Shown here: piece after piece, positions 16,123-24,702 of the stretch
How the letters are laid out: every line of letters begins with the position of its first letter
Numbering within the stretch: the first letter of the stretch is position 1
Assembly: GCF_027487935.1 (NCBI RefSeq)
Contig: NZ_JAIYCP010000015.1
Coordinates: forward strand, 1 to 64,000
Direction: 5' to 3'
Length of the DNA: 64,000 nucleotides
DNA from: Brevundimonas sp.
Lineage (GTDB): Bacteria > Pseudomonadota > Alphaproteobacteria > Caulobacterales > Caulobacteraceae
Notes under the pieces: generated by a model
The model's database searches: none
What the model was told of the DNA's origin: nothing
Seen by the model: the letters and a program-made list of their open reading frames with translations, nothing else
Program-made: the position numbers and the translations under genes

Positions 16123-16971
16123 ATGATGTTCGAATTTCAGACGCCGCCCCAACCCGCCTGGGAGCAGGTCCAGGTCCAGGAACCGCCTATCGCAGAGTTG
16201 GCCCCGCCGGCCTGGGACCTGACGGTCGGGCTGATCAGCGCCACGATTCAGATCGACCAGAACAATGGGGATGGCACCCGGCGGGTCGGCACAGCCTTCC
16301 TGATCGACGCACCGCGCCCGGATGGAACGCCGCGCACCGTTCTGGTCACGGCCCATCACGTGCTGGATGGCATGAGCCTTCGTGACGCACGTGTCGGCTG
16401 GCGCAGCGAAATGCCCGGAGGGGGCTGGCGCTTTGCTCCGGATCCGCTGCGGATCCGCAACGACATGGGCGATCCGGCCTGGACCAAACATCCGGAACGC
16501 GACATTGCGGTTATGGAGATCTCGGCACCGCCGGTGTTCGCCCGGGCTGCGATCCCGCTGGCCTGGCTGGCCAGTGGCGAGGACCTCGACGATTGGCAGG
16601 TGGGTCCGGGGGATGAGTTGCTGACCCTCGGCTTTCCTCGCGGATATTCCTCGAACACTGCGGGATTTCCGATCTTGCGGACCGGACGGATCGCATCCTG
16701 GCCTTTGACTCCGGTCCGCAGCTTTCCGACCTTTCTTCTTGATTTCCCGGTTTTTCCGGGAAATTCCGGCGGGCCTGTATTCTGGACACCGGCGGCGCGG
16801 AAACTGCCGGGGACGGTTCAGCCGGATCATCCGTTCATCGCCGGGGTTCTGACGTCCGAGGTGCGGCCGTCGGACGAGCCGCTCGGAATCGGCGTTGTGG
16901 CCCATGCCGTCTATGTGCGTGAGGCGATTGCCTTGCTGGATGCGGCCCCGACCGTGGGCCAGGCCCGGTAG
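16123..16971 (+). CDS. trypsin-fold (S1/HtrA-like) serine protease without a signal peptide
   Basis: This 282-residue protease has all three catalytic residues: His in VTAHHVLDGM (near 72), Asp in RDIAVMEI (near 128) and Ser in FPGNSGGPVF (near 213). No PDZ domain follows, so it is not a DegP. The first 35 residues are Pro/Gln-rich (FEFQTPPQPAWEQVQVQ) and give no signal peptide or membrane anchor, which is unusual for this fold. It lies 84 bp from the divergent S9 peptidase gene and converges with the dehydrogenase gene. Confidence 0.82.
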   Translation: MMFEFQTPPQPAWEQVQVQEPPIAELAPPAWDLTVGLISATIQIDQNNGDGTRRVGTAFLIDAPRPDGTPRTVLVTAHHVLDGMSLRDARVGWRSEMPGGGWRFAPDPLRIRNDMGDPAWTKHPERDIAVMEISAPPVFARAAIPLAWLASGEDLDDWQVGPGDELLTLGFPRGYSSNTAGFPILRTGRIASWPLTPVRSFPTFLLDFPVFPGNSGGPVFWTPAARKLPGTVQPDHPFIAGVLTSEVRPSDEPLGIGVVAHAVYVREAIALLDAAPTVGQAR

Positions 16972-16998
16972 GCGGGCTCCGGGAAGCAGTTTCGTTTA

Positions 16999-17020
16999 TC
17001 GCATAAGATATATTATGCGA
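16999..17020. promoter_or_regulatory. operator-like palindrome TCGCATAA-N6-TTATGCGA
   Basis: This perfect 8-bp inverted repeat has a 6-bp AT spacer, and weak symmetry extends further (TAT/ATA). It lies between two convergent genes, where a terminator would be expected, but it is AT-rich and has no clean U-run. It looks more like a regulator-binding site. Confidence 0.4.
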
Positions 17021-17042
17021 AATAAGATTGCCGCCCTCGGCT

Positions 17043-17912
17043 TCAGCGGGCCCTTGTCCGGGCCTGAAGCCGGGCCGCGAGGCTTGACGTGTCCCAGCGC
17101 GCGCCGCCCATGGCCTGCACCTCGGAATAGAACTGATCCACCAGCGCCGTCATGGCCAGATGAGCTCCGTTGCTCCGGGCCTCATCCAGCACCAATCCAA
17201 GATCCTTGCGCATCCAGTCGACCGCAAAGCCGAATTCGAACTGGCCTTCGGCCATGGTCTTCCAGCGATTGTCCATCTGCCACGACTGTGCGGCACCTTT
17301 GGAGATGGCGTCATAGGTCGCGCCGGTGTCGAGCCCCGCAACCTCGGCAAAATGCACGGCCTCGGCCAGTCCCTGGACCACGCCGGCGATGGCGATCTGG
17401 TTCACCATCTTGGCCAGCTGACCGGACCCGGATGGACCCATACGCTTCACGGCCTTCGAATAGGCCATGAGCACCGGCTCGACCCGCGCCAGGGCGGCCT
17501 CATCGCCGCCTGCCATGACACTGAGCTGACCATTCTCTGCACCCGCCTGCCCGCCAGAGACCGGGGCGTCGATGAAGGCCCTCCCCCAGCTCGTCGCAAG
17601 GTCGGCCATTTCGCGCGCAATCCGGGCCGATGTCGTCGTGTGGTCGACGACAATCGCGCCGGCCGACAGATGGGACAGCGCCTCTGTCACGACGGCCCGA
17701 ATATCATTGTCATTGCCCACGCACAGGATCAGCAGCTCCGCACCATCCGCCGCCTCCGCCACCGTGGCGGCCAGCCGGCCGCCGTTCGCTTCAGCCCAGG
17801 TCCGGGCCTTTTCCGGCGACCGGTTGAAGCCTGTGACTTCATGTCCTGCCTGAACCAGGTGTCGGGCCATCGGTCCGCCCATGACGCCCAGGCCGACGAA
17901 TCCGATCTTCAT
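17043..17912 (-). CDS. 3-hydroxyisobutyrate dehydrogenase-like NAD(P)-dependent oxidoreductase
   Basis: This 289-residue beta-hydroxyacid dehydrogenase has the N-terminal Rossmann motif MKIGFVGLGVMGGPMARHL. The substrate signature is in FIDAPVSGGQAGAENGQLSVMAGG, and the catalytic lysine is in SGQLAKMVNQIAIAG. Family members oxidise 3-hydroxyisobutyrate, tartronate semialdehyde or similar small hydroxyacids; the exact substrate cannot be told. The gene overlaps the flavin reductase gene by 4 bp (ATGA), so they form an operon. A GC-rich hairpin covers its stop codon. Confidence 0.88.
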   Translation of the reverse strand: MKIGFVGLGVMGGPMARHLVQAGHEVTGFNRSPEKARTWAEANGGRLAATVAEAADGAELLILCVGNDNDIRAVVTEALSHLSAGAIVVDHTTTSARIAREMADLATSWGRAFIDAPVSGGQAGAENGQLSVMAGGDEAALARVEPVLMAYSKAVKRMGPSGSGQLAKMVNQIAIAGVVQGLAEAVHFAEVAGLDTGATYDAISKGAAQSWQMDNRWKTMAEGQFEFGFAVDWMRKDLGLVLDEARSNGAHLAMTALVDQFYSEVQAMGGARWDTSSLAARLQARTRAR

Positions 17913-18406
17913 GCCTCAGGCTCCTCGGCGACACCGTAACGTCCGCGGAAATAGGTCAGGCCGGCTCCCCTGCGGGTCTCAAACCCCTGGACCGCGCCGA
18001 CGATCGTGAGGTGATCACCCATAACGATTCGATCAGCCGTTACGCAGTCCAGTCGGGTCAGGGCATTCTTCAGACGCGGCGGCTCCGGACTGGAACTGTC
18101 GAATTCATCGGACGACAGACGGCAAATCCCCCAGGCGAACCGGTCCGACATCTCCCGATCCTCGACCGGAAGCATGTGCACCGCGAACCGGTCGGCGGCG
18201 GCAAAGGCGTCATGACGATCAGAGCCGCGGTCCAGACACCAGAGCACCAGCGGCGGCCTCAGGGACACCGAGGTGAAGGAGTTGACCGTAATCCCGAATG
18301 GCCCGTCCGGCGTATGGGCCGTCACGACGCAGACCCCGGTCGCGAATCCGCCAAGGGCCCGGCGATAGGCGGCAAGGTCGAGGACATGGGTTTCGGAGGT
18401 GCTCAC
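17909..18406 (-). CDS. flavin reductase-like, FMN-binding protein
   Basis: This 165-residue protein has the split-barrel flavin reductase fold. The family block is FATGVCVVTAHTPDGPFGITVNSFTSVSLRPPLVLWCL, and FAVHMLPVEDREMSDRFA follows. Such enzymes use NAD(P)H to supply reduced FMN to a monooxygenase (HpaC/RutF type). No monooxygenase gene is adjacent, so the partner is unknown. It is the first gene of a two-gene operon with the dehydrogenase. Confidence 0.85.
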   Translation of the reverse strand: MSTSETHVLDLAAYRRALGGFATGVCVVTAHTPDGPFGITVNSFTSVSLRPPLVLWCLDRGSDRHDAFAAADRFAVHMLPVEDREMSDRFAWGICRLSSDEFDSSSPEPPRLKNALTRLDCVTADRIVMGDHLTIVGAVQGFETRRGAGLTYFRGRYGVAEEPEA

Positions 18407-18519
18407 GTCTGACGACTAGGCGACCGACTGCGTCCGGGCAAGGCGCGACATGGGAAACGGTGCCTTAACCCGTACGCCCCTACCCTGCTCTGGAGTTTTC
18501 GCCAAAGGTGCGCCTAGCC

Positions 18520-19404
18520 ATGTCCCTGAGTGATCGCCCGATCCTCATCAAGAAGGTCAAGAAGGTCGTCGGTGGCGGCCACCACGGCGGCGCGTGGAAG
18601 GTGGCCTATGCTGACTTCGTGACCGCCATGATGGCCTTCTTCCTGCTCATGTGGCTGATCAACACGACCGATCCCGAACAGAAGAAAGGGATCGCCGAAT
18701 ATTTCGCCCCGGCCAGCGTATCAGCGACCACATCGGGCTCCGGAGGTATCCTGGGCGGTACCGCGCTCGGTGATGAAGGTGCCAAGGGCGATGGATCGCA
18801 ATCGGTGGAAACTCAGATGGCCCCCGATGCGCCGACTGATTCGTCCGATGCAGCGAGCCAGAATGCGAGCCTCGATGCCTCCAGTGAAGAAGCCCAGCGT
18901 GAGGCGGCCGAATTCGCTTCGGCGGCAGAATCCCTTCGTCAGGCGATGCAGGCCATGCCCGAGCTGGCTGAACTGTCCAAGCAGCTGATCATCGACCAGA
19001 CGCCGGAAGGCCTGCGCATCCAGCTGGTCGACCAGGAAGGCCGCTCGATGTTCGATCAGAACTCTGCGCGCCCCAACCCCCGCGCCCAGCTTTTGCTTCG
19101 AACGATTTCTCGGGTCATCAACCAGCTGCCCAATCGCATATCCATCACTGGCCATACCTCAGCAGCGCCCGGATCGAACCGCGCGACCCAGCCCAATGAC
19201 TGGCCCTTGTCCTCGGCACGGGCCAATGCGTCGCGGCTGATCCTGCAGGGTGCCGGCGTCGATCCCGACCGGGTCTATCAGGTGTCCGGAAAGGCGGGTT
19301 CCGACCCGTTGTATCCCGACGATCCGACCCTGGCCGGCAACCGCAGGATCGCCATCGTCCTGTTGCGCGAGGCCCCGGTTCTGCCGACGGATACCAGCCT
19401 TTGA
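18520..19404 (+). CDS. motB: flagellar motor stator protein MotB
   Basis: The product has about 294 residues from ATG 18520; an in-frame GTG at 18508 is possible. It has a cytoplasmic lysine-rich start (PILIKKVKKV, then GGGHHGGAWKVAYADFVTAM). The proton-carrying Asp sits in YADFVTAMMAFFLLMWL at the head of the single membrane helix. A Ser/Ala-rich linker (about 75-145) leads to an OmpA-like peptidoglycan-binding domain (ISITGHTSAAPG ... NRRIAIVLL). It anchors the stator around the motor. MotA is not next to it, as is usual in Caulobacter. Confidence 0.95.
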   Translation: MSLSDRPILIKKVKKVVGGGHHGGAWKVAYADFVTAMMAFFLLMWLINTTDPEQKKGIAEYFAPASVSATTSGSGGILGGTALGDEGAKGDGSQSVETQMAPDAPTDSSDAASQNASLDASSEEAQREAAEFASAAESLRQAMQAMPELAELSKQLIIDQTPEGLRIQLVDQEGRSMFDQNSARPNPRAQLLLRTISRVINQLPNRISITGHTSAAPGSNRATQPNDWPLSSARANASRLILQGAGVDPDRVYQVSGKAGSDPLYPDDPTLAGNRRIAIVLLREAPVLPTDTSL

Positions 19405-19411
19405 CCGTCGG

Positions 19412-19431
19412 CCGTCCCTGCGTCCGGACGG
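19412..19431 (+). terminator. possible weak terminator hairpin after motB
   Basis: CCGTCC and GGACGG pair across an 8-base loop just after the motB stop. There is no U-run, so this is weak. Confidence 0.3.
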
Positions 19432-19527
19432 GGAATGGCCTTGCTTCGGGGGCTTCTCCGGGTGCAAATCAGGCAATGAGGCGGTCGCTTCTCTCCTGTC
19501 GACGAAACCGGATGCGGATCTGAGGCC

Positions 19528-20286
19528 GTGACCTTCGTTCCCCAACGCCAGCTTCGCTTCTACATGACGGCCGTGGCCCCCTGCCCCTATCTGCCCGGCC
19601 AGACCGAGCGGAAGGTGTTCGCCAATCTGCCGTTCAGTGAAGGCGTCCACGTCAATGACGAACTGACCCAGGCCGGCTTCCGCCGCAGCCAGAACATCGC
19701 CTATCGACCGGCCTGCGAGTCCTGTGACGCCTGCGTCTCTGTTCGCCTGCCTGTGCCTGAGTTCAGTTTCTCAAGATCACAGCGCAAGATTCTGAACCGG
19801 AATGCAGATCTGTCTCGCGACCTTGTCGAGGCAGAGGCCACGGCCGAACAGTTCGATCTGCTGCGGCGCTACCTCCAGGGCCGTCATCCGGGCGGCGGCA
19901 TGAGCGATATGGGCTGGCTCGACTATGTCGCCATGGTCGAGGATACGGCCGTTCGGACCCATCTGATCGAATACCGCCTGCCCTCCTCCGACGGTGGGCC
20001 CGGCGATCTGGTCGGCGTCTGCATCACCGATCTGCTCGGGGACGGCCTGTCGATGGTCTACAGCTTCTTCGACCCGGCCCGCGAGGCACGCAGCCTCGGC
20101 CGGTTCGCCATCCTTGATCATGTCCGTCAGGCGCAGATCGTCGGCCTGCCCTATGTCTATCTCGGCTACTGGGTCCAGGGTTCGCGCAAGATGGACTACA
20201 AGGCCGGCTTCCAGCCTATGGAACGACTGACCCGACTGGGTTGGGCACGGATGGCTCAGCCGGCGACGGGCGTCGAGGTCGCATAG
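19528..20286 (+). CDS. bpt: bacterial arginyl/leucyl-tRNA-protein transferase (Bpt)
   Basis: This 252-residue protein transfers leucine from tRNA to N-terminal Asp or Glu in the N-end rule pathway, marking proteins for ClpS/ClpAP. The N-terminal domain has CPYLPGQTERKVFANL and YRPACESCDACVSVRLPV, the Cys-rich signature. The C-terminal GNAT-fold domain holds YLGYWVQGSRKMDYKAGFQP. The start is GTG 19528. Its 3' end overlaps the convergent M48 peptidase gene by 31 bp. Length and motifs are normal. Confidence 0.93.
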   Translation: MTFVPQRQLRFYMTAVAPCPYLPGQTERKVFANLPFSEGVHVNDELTQAGFRRSQNIAYRPACESCDACVSVRLPVPEFSFSRSQRKILNRNADLSRDLVEAEATAEQFDLLRRYLQGRHPGGGMSDMGWLDYVAMVEDTAVRTHLIEYRLPSSDGGPGDLVGVCITDLLGDGLSMVYSFFDPAREARSLGRFAILDHVRQAQIVGLPYVYLGYWVQGSRKMDYKAGFQPMERLTRLGWARMAQPATGVEVA

Positions 20287-21287
20287 GCGACGGAAGGGCG
20301 GGCCGGATCATCGGTCCAGACTCCGGGATCAACACCGCCACCGAATTTCACCAGGGCGTCGATGCGCTTCTGTATCGGCGGATGGGTGGCGAACAGACCT
20401 TCCAGCCCCACGCCGTCGGCCTGGTTGTCGAGAAACAGCTGCTGGACCTCGTCCGGCCCCTTGAGGCTGGACCGGCCCTCGACCTTGCGCAGGGCCGAGA
20501 TCATGGCGTCCGGGTTCTTGGTCAGTTCGACCGCCCCGGCGTCAGCGACGAACTCCCGCGTCCGCGACAGCATCATCCGGATGACGATCGCCAGCACGAA
20601 GCCGACAGCGGCGAAGGCCAGGCCGATCAGGATCAGGGGGGCCGCGTTCTTGTTGTCCCTGCGTCCGCCGCCGCGGGAATGGAGCAGACCCCGGAACACC
20701 AGTTCGGCGATGACGCTGATGATCCCGGCGAAGATCGAGGCGATCACCATGGTCCGCACGTCCCTGTTGATGACGTGGGTCAGTTCATGGGCCAAGACCG
20801 CTTCGAGCTCGTCGCGGGTCAGGGCTTCGACAAGGCCGCGGGTGACCGTGATGCTGTACTGGCCTTCATGCAGGCCCGTAGCGAAAGCGTTCAGGCTGTC
20901 ATTGTCGATGATGCGAAGCGTGGGCGTCCTCAGACCGCGAGAGATCGCGAGGTTTTCCAACAGGTTGTATATCTCAGGCTCAGATTTCCTCTCAACTTTT
21001 CGGGCACCGGTCATCATGTCGATCATGGCCTGGCTCCCGAAATAGGAGATGGCGAACCAGACCCCGGCGATGATCATGGCGAGAGGGACGGTGCCGCCCA
21101 GCCAGGATGCGGCAAGGGCCATGTCGTCGCCCAGCCCCCGGCCGGACCCGGGCAGGAATCCGATCCCCATCAGCACCAGCTGCAGTCCGTAGATGATCAG
21201 GATCATCAGGACGGGAAACCCGGCCAGAAGCAGGATCGAACGGGTGTTGTTTGCCCAGATATGGGTCTGGAGCCCGACGGCACCCAT
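20256..21287 (-). CDS. M48 family (HtpX-like) membrane zinc metalloprotease
   Basis: This 343-residue inner-membrane protease has an N-terminal membrane helix (STRSILLLAGFPVLMILIIYGL in part), further helices near residues 70 and 180-230, and the zinc motif HELTHVINRD. The third ligand Glu is in EFVADAGAVELT. Such proteases degrade damaged membrane proteins. The gene follows lemA by 11 bp. This lemA-M48 pairing is common in bacteria and suggests a shared envelope-stress role, though the partnership is not well understood. Confidence 0.92.
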   Translation of the reverse strand: MGAVGLQTHIWANNTRSILLLAGFPVLMILIIYGLQLVLMGIGFLPGSGRGLGDDMALAASWLGGTVPLAMIIAGVWFAISYFGSQAMIDMMTGARKVERKSEPEIYNLLENLAISRGLRTPTLRIIDNDSLNAFATGLHEGQYSITVTRGLVEALTRDELEAVLAHELTHVINRDVRTMVIASIFAGIISVIAELVFRGLLHSRGGGRRDNKNAAPLILIGLAFAAVGFVLAIVIRMMLSRTREFVADAGAVELTKNPDAMISALRKVEGRSSLKGPDEVQQLFLDNQADGVGLEGLFATHPPIQKRIDALVKFGGGVDPGVWTDDPARPSVAYATSTPVAG

Positions 21288-21298
21288 CCGTGCGACCC

Positions 21299-21877
21299 CT
21301 AAGCCGTGAAGTTGACCTTGGGCGGAGCCGCATTCATCGCGGCGCGATCACCCTCGCCCACGTCGAAGAAAGGCTTGTCCGTCGCAAAGCCAACCATGGC
21401 TGCGAACAGGACGGTCGGAAACTGCCGACGCACCGCGTTGAACTCGCTGACGGCGCTGTTGAAGAAGCGGCGCGCGGCAGCCAGCTTGTTCTCTATGTCG
21501 GACAGCTCGCGCTGCAGTTCGAGGTAGTTGGTGTTGGCCTTGAGGTCCGGATAGGCCTCGGCCACGGCGAACAGTCGGCCGAGGGCTCCCGTCAGCATGT
21601 TCTCGGCCTGGACCTTGTCATTGACCGAGGTGGCACCGGCAGCCGCAGCCCGGGCCTGGGTGACCGCATCAAGCGTGCCGCGCTCATGCGAGGCATAACC
21701 CTTCACCGTCTCGACAAGGTTGGGGATCAGGTCCTGCCGTTGCTTCAACTGCACGTCGATGTCGGCGAACGACTGGTCCGCGCGCTGATCCAGAGCCACC
21801 AGCCTGTTGTAGGCGCCCACGACGATGAACAGCACAAGGGCGACGATGACGGCGATAACGATCAGGGTGACGACCAT
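21299..21877 (-). CDS. lemA: LemA family protein
   Basis: This 192-residue protein has one N-terminal membrane helix (VVTLIVIAVIVALVLFIVVGAYN). A four-helix coiled-coil domain with the family block follows: YNRLVALDQRADQSFADIDVQLKQRQDLIPNLVETVKGYASHE. LemA proteins are membrane-anchored with a periplasmic or cytoplasmic bundle of unclear role. It is the first gene of a two-gene operon with the M48 protease. Its promoter must lie in the 150-bp gap shared with the divergent gene at 22028. Confidence 0.92.
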   Translation of the reverse strand: MVVTLIVIAVIVALVLFIVVGAYNRLVALDQRADQSFADIDVQLKQRQDLIPNLVETVKGYASHERGTLDAVTQARAAAAGATSVNDKVQAENMLTGALGRLFAVAEAYPDLKANTNYLELQRELSDIENKLAAARRFFNSAVSEFNAVRRQFPTVLFAAMVGFATDKPFFDVGEGDRAAMNAAPPKVNFTA

Positions 21878-22027
21878 TGGGTTTCTCCTGCCTATGGAAG
21901 GATTATCGCTCGCGTGACGCCGACCGGATAGTGAAATCGCGGCAACATCCGGATTCGCGCGCTCGATGGAACGGATTGATGCGCCTGTCCGCCGCGGATA
22001 GGCTGCCGCCCGTCAAAAGGGACTCCC

Positions 22028-22447
22028 ATGTTCGCAACGCTACTGGCCGCCGCTGTCGTTCTCGCCTCCGTCCAGGAAGCCGCCCCGCCGGCCGCGCCCT
22101 CTCCGGCGACGTCAGAGCGCTACGAACAGGCCATGAACTGCGCCGGCGTGATGGCGGCGACCTCCTCCCTTAATGCCTTCACCGGCAATACCGAGGCCCA
22201 GGCCAGTTCCGACCGGAATGGCAGGGGGTTCATTGCGGCAGCGACGCTCTTTGCCCAGCCGCTGGGCCTGACCGAGGCGCAGCTTTCAGCGGCCTTTACC
22301 GCCAGCACGAGCCGGGCTCTGGGCTCGATCACCCGCAACAGCGACCAGGCCGCCGCCGACGCTGCGATTGACCGGCTCAACGCGGAGCACAACGCCTGCC
22401 TGCGGCTGGTACAGCGCTGGATGGCCGAGTCTAACGGAACTTCCTGA
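22028..22447 (+). CDS. hypothetical secreted protein
   Basis: This 139-residue protein has a signal peptide (MFATLLAAAVVLASVQEAAP). The mature part is Ala-rich and helical, with two cysteines far apart (ERYEQAMNCAGVM and EHNACLRLVQRW) that could form a disulfide in the periplasm. No family is recognised. It converges with parC and overlaps its end by 17 bp. Confidence 0.7.
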   Translation: MFATLLAAAVVLASVQEAAPPAAPSPATSERYEQAMNCAGVMAATSSLNAFTGNTEAQASSDRNGRGFIAAATLFAQPLGLTEAQLSAAFTASTSRALGSITRNSDQAAADAAIDRLNAEHNACLRLVQRWMAESNGTS

Positions 22448-24632
22448 GCCCGCGGGGCCCCTGACGCCCGGCCCCTGCCCGCTTGCCCAGCCAGTCCTTC
22501 CAGTCGGGCCAGTTGCGCCGCCGTCCACCGCCATCGACCCATTCAGGGCCGTGGGCACCGTCAAACACCGCCACATCGGCGAGTCCGCCCTGCTTGTAGT
22601 TTTGCAGTTTGACGCCCTTGCCACGCGCCATCTCGGGCAACTCCGCCAGGGTGAAGATCAGCGCCTTGATGTTTTCACCGATGGCAGCGACGTGGTCGCC
22701 GTTCACGCGGATGGCGGCGATCATGTCGCCGTTCAGCACCTGTTTGCCGCCACGCTTCTGGGCCAGCAACTCGTCCTCAGGGGCGATGAAACCATAACCG
22801 GCCCTGGAGGCGATCAGCAGTTTGCCGCCCGGCTGATGCGCCAGCAGATTGATGATGTCGGCCTTTTCGTCGAGGTCGATCATCAGGCGCAGCGGTTCGC
22901 CATGGCCACGCCCCGAAGCCAGTTTGTCGGCCCCGACGGTGAAGATGCGGCCGTCCGAGGCCGCGACCAAGATCTTGTCGGTCGTAAAACAGGGAACGAG
23001 GAAGGCGAGACTGTCCCCTTCCTTGAATTTGAGCTCTGAGGGGTCCTCGACCTTGCCCTTGGCCGCCCGGATCCAGCCGCGCTCGGACAGGATGACGGAG
23101 ATGGCCTCGCGCGGGATGAAGGCTTCCACCGAGACAAGGGCCGACGAATCCACGGCCTCGGCAATCAGGGTCCGGCGCGGTGACACCAACGCCTTGCGCA
23201 CCGTCTCCAGATCCCTGCCGACCTGTTTCCACTGTTTCGCGGGCGAGGAAGACAGTGACTGTAGTGCGGCAAGTTCGTCTGACAGTGTCTTGTATTCATT
23301 CTCGATCGTCATTTCCTCGATCCGCGCCAACTGGCGCAGGCGCGTGTCGAGGATGAAGTCGGCCTGAAGCTCGGACAGGCCAAAACGGGCGATCAGGACG
23401 GCCTTGGGCTGCTCCTCCTCGCGGACGATCCGGATAACCTCGTCGAGGTTGAGGAAGACAATCCTCAGGCCTTCCAGCAGGTGCAGCCGCTTCTCGACCC
23501 TGTCGATGCGCCAGCCGGCGCGGCGCACCAGTACCTCGCGGCGGTGATCGAGGAAGGCCTGCAGACAGGCTTTCAGCCCCATGACCCGCGGTGTGCCCGT
23601 GGCGTCCAGAACATTCATGTTGATCGGGAAACGGATCTCGAGGTCGGAGAGCTTGAACAGGCTCTCCATCAGCACCTCGGGTTCGACCGTCCGGCTCTTC
23701 GGTTCGATGACCAGCCGGATGTCCTCAGCCGATTCATCGCGCACATCGCCCAGCAGCGGGGCCTTCTTGTGCTCGATCAGGTCGGCGAGGTCGGCGATCA
23801 GCTTCGACTTCTGCACCTGGTAGGGCATCTCGGTGACAATGATGCGCCAGACGCCCCGGCCGAGATCCTCCGTCTCCCAGCGGGCCCGCAGCCTCACCCC
23901 GCCTCGGCCGGTCTCATAGGCCTCGAGGATGGAGGCATGACCCTCGACGGCGACACCCCCCGTCGGGAAGTCCGGGCCCGGAACGATGCCGGCCAGGTCT
24001 TCCGTCGTCGCGTCCGGGCGTTCCAGCAGCAGATGGCAGGCGTCGATCAGTTCGCCGACATTGTGTGGCGGTATCGAGGTCGCCATGCCCACGGCGATGC
24101 CGGACGAGCCGTTGGCCAGAAGATTGGGGAAGCCGGCCGGCAGGACGATCGGCTCTTCATCCTGATCGTCATAGGTGGCCTTGAAGTCCACCGAGTCCTG
24201 GTCGATCCCCTCCATGAGGAGCACTGCGGCCGGGGTCAGCTTGCACTCGGTGTAGCGCATGGCCGCGGCGTTATCGCCGTCGATATTCCCGAAATTGCCC
24301 TGACCGTCGACCAGCGGATACCGCTGCGAAAAGTCCTGCGCCAACCGCACCAGGGCGTCATAGATCGAGGCGTCGCCGTGCGGGTGATAGCCGCCCATGA
24401 CCTCGCCGACGACCTTGGCGCATTTGCGCGCCGCCGCCTGCGGGTTCAGCCGCATCTGGTGCATCGCGTACATGATACGCCGGTGCACGGGCTTGAAACC
24501 GTCGCGCACATCCGGAAGGGCGCGATTGGTGATGGTCGACAGCGCATAGGCCAGATAGCGGCGCGACAGCGCTTCGCTCATCGGCTCATCGACGATGCGT
24601 CCGCCTTCCGGCAGCGGGGTATGAACGGTCAT
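22431..24632 (-). CDS. parC: DNA topoisomerase IV subunit A (ParC)
   Basis: This 733-residue subunit cuts and rejoins DNA to unlink daughter chromosomes. The catalytic Tyr is Y127 in AAMRYTE. The N-terminal breakage-reunion domain ([12 protein letters not shown] ... [15 protein letters not shown]) is followed by a C-terminal beta-pinwheel from about residue 500. At the positions aligned with E. coli ParC Ser80 and Glu84 it has Ala88 and Asp92. Such changes are linked to quinolone resistance in enterics and may be natural here. parE is not in the window. Confidence 0.95.
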   Translation of the reverse strand: MTVHTPLPEGGRIVDEPMSEALSRRYLAYALSTITNRALPDVRDGFKPVHRRIMYAMHQMRLNPQAAARKCAKVVGEVMGGYHPHGDASIYDALVRLAQDFSQRYPLVDGQGNFGNIDGDNAAAMRYTECKLTPAAVLLMEGIDQDSVDFKATYDDQDEEPIVLPAGFPNLLANGSSGIAVGMATSIPPHNVGELIDACHLLLERPDATTEDLAGIVPGPDFPTGGVAVEGHASILEAYETGRGGVRLRARWETEDLGRGVWRIIVTEMPYQVQKSKLIADLADLIEHKKAPLLGDVRDESAEDIRLVIEPKSRTVEPEVLMESLFKLSDLEIRFPINMNVLDATGTPRVMGLKACLQAFLDHRREVLVRRAGWRIDRVEKRLHLLEGLRIVFLNLDEVIRIVREEEQPKAVLIARFGLSELQADFILDTRLRQLARIEEMTIENEYKTLSDELAALQSLSSSPAKQWKQVGRDLETVRKALVSPRRTLIAEAVDSSALVSVEAFIPREAISVILSERGWIRAAKGKVEDPSELKFKEGDSLAFLVPCFTTDKILVAASDGRIFTVGADKLASGRGHGEPLRLMIDLDEKADIINLLAHQPGGKLLIASRAGYGFIAPEDELLAQKRGGKQVLNGDMIAAIRVNGDHVAAIGENIKALIFTLAELPEMARGKGVKLQNYKQGGLADVAVFDGAHGPEWVDGGGRRRNWPDWKDWLGKRAGAGRQGPRGLRKFR

Positions 24633-24702
24633 GGGCCTTCGAATCGGGTGTTTCGGTCCCGGAGTCTAGGGTCCCGGCGCCCTAAACCCACACCCCGTCG
24701 CG

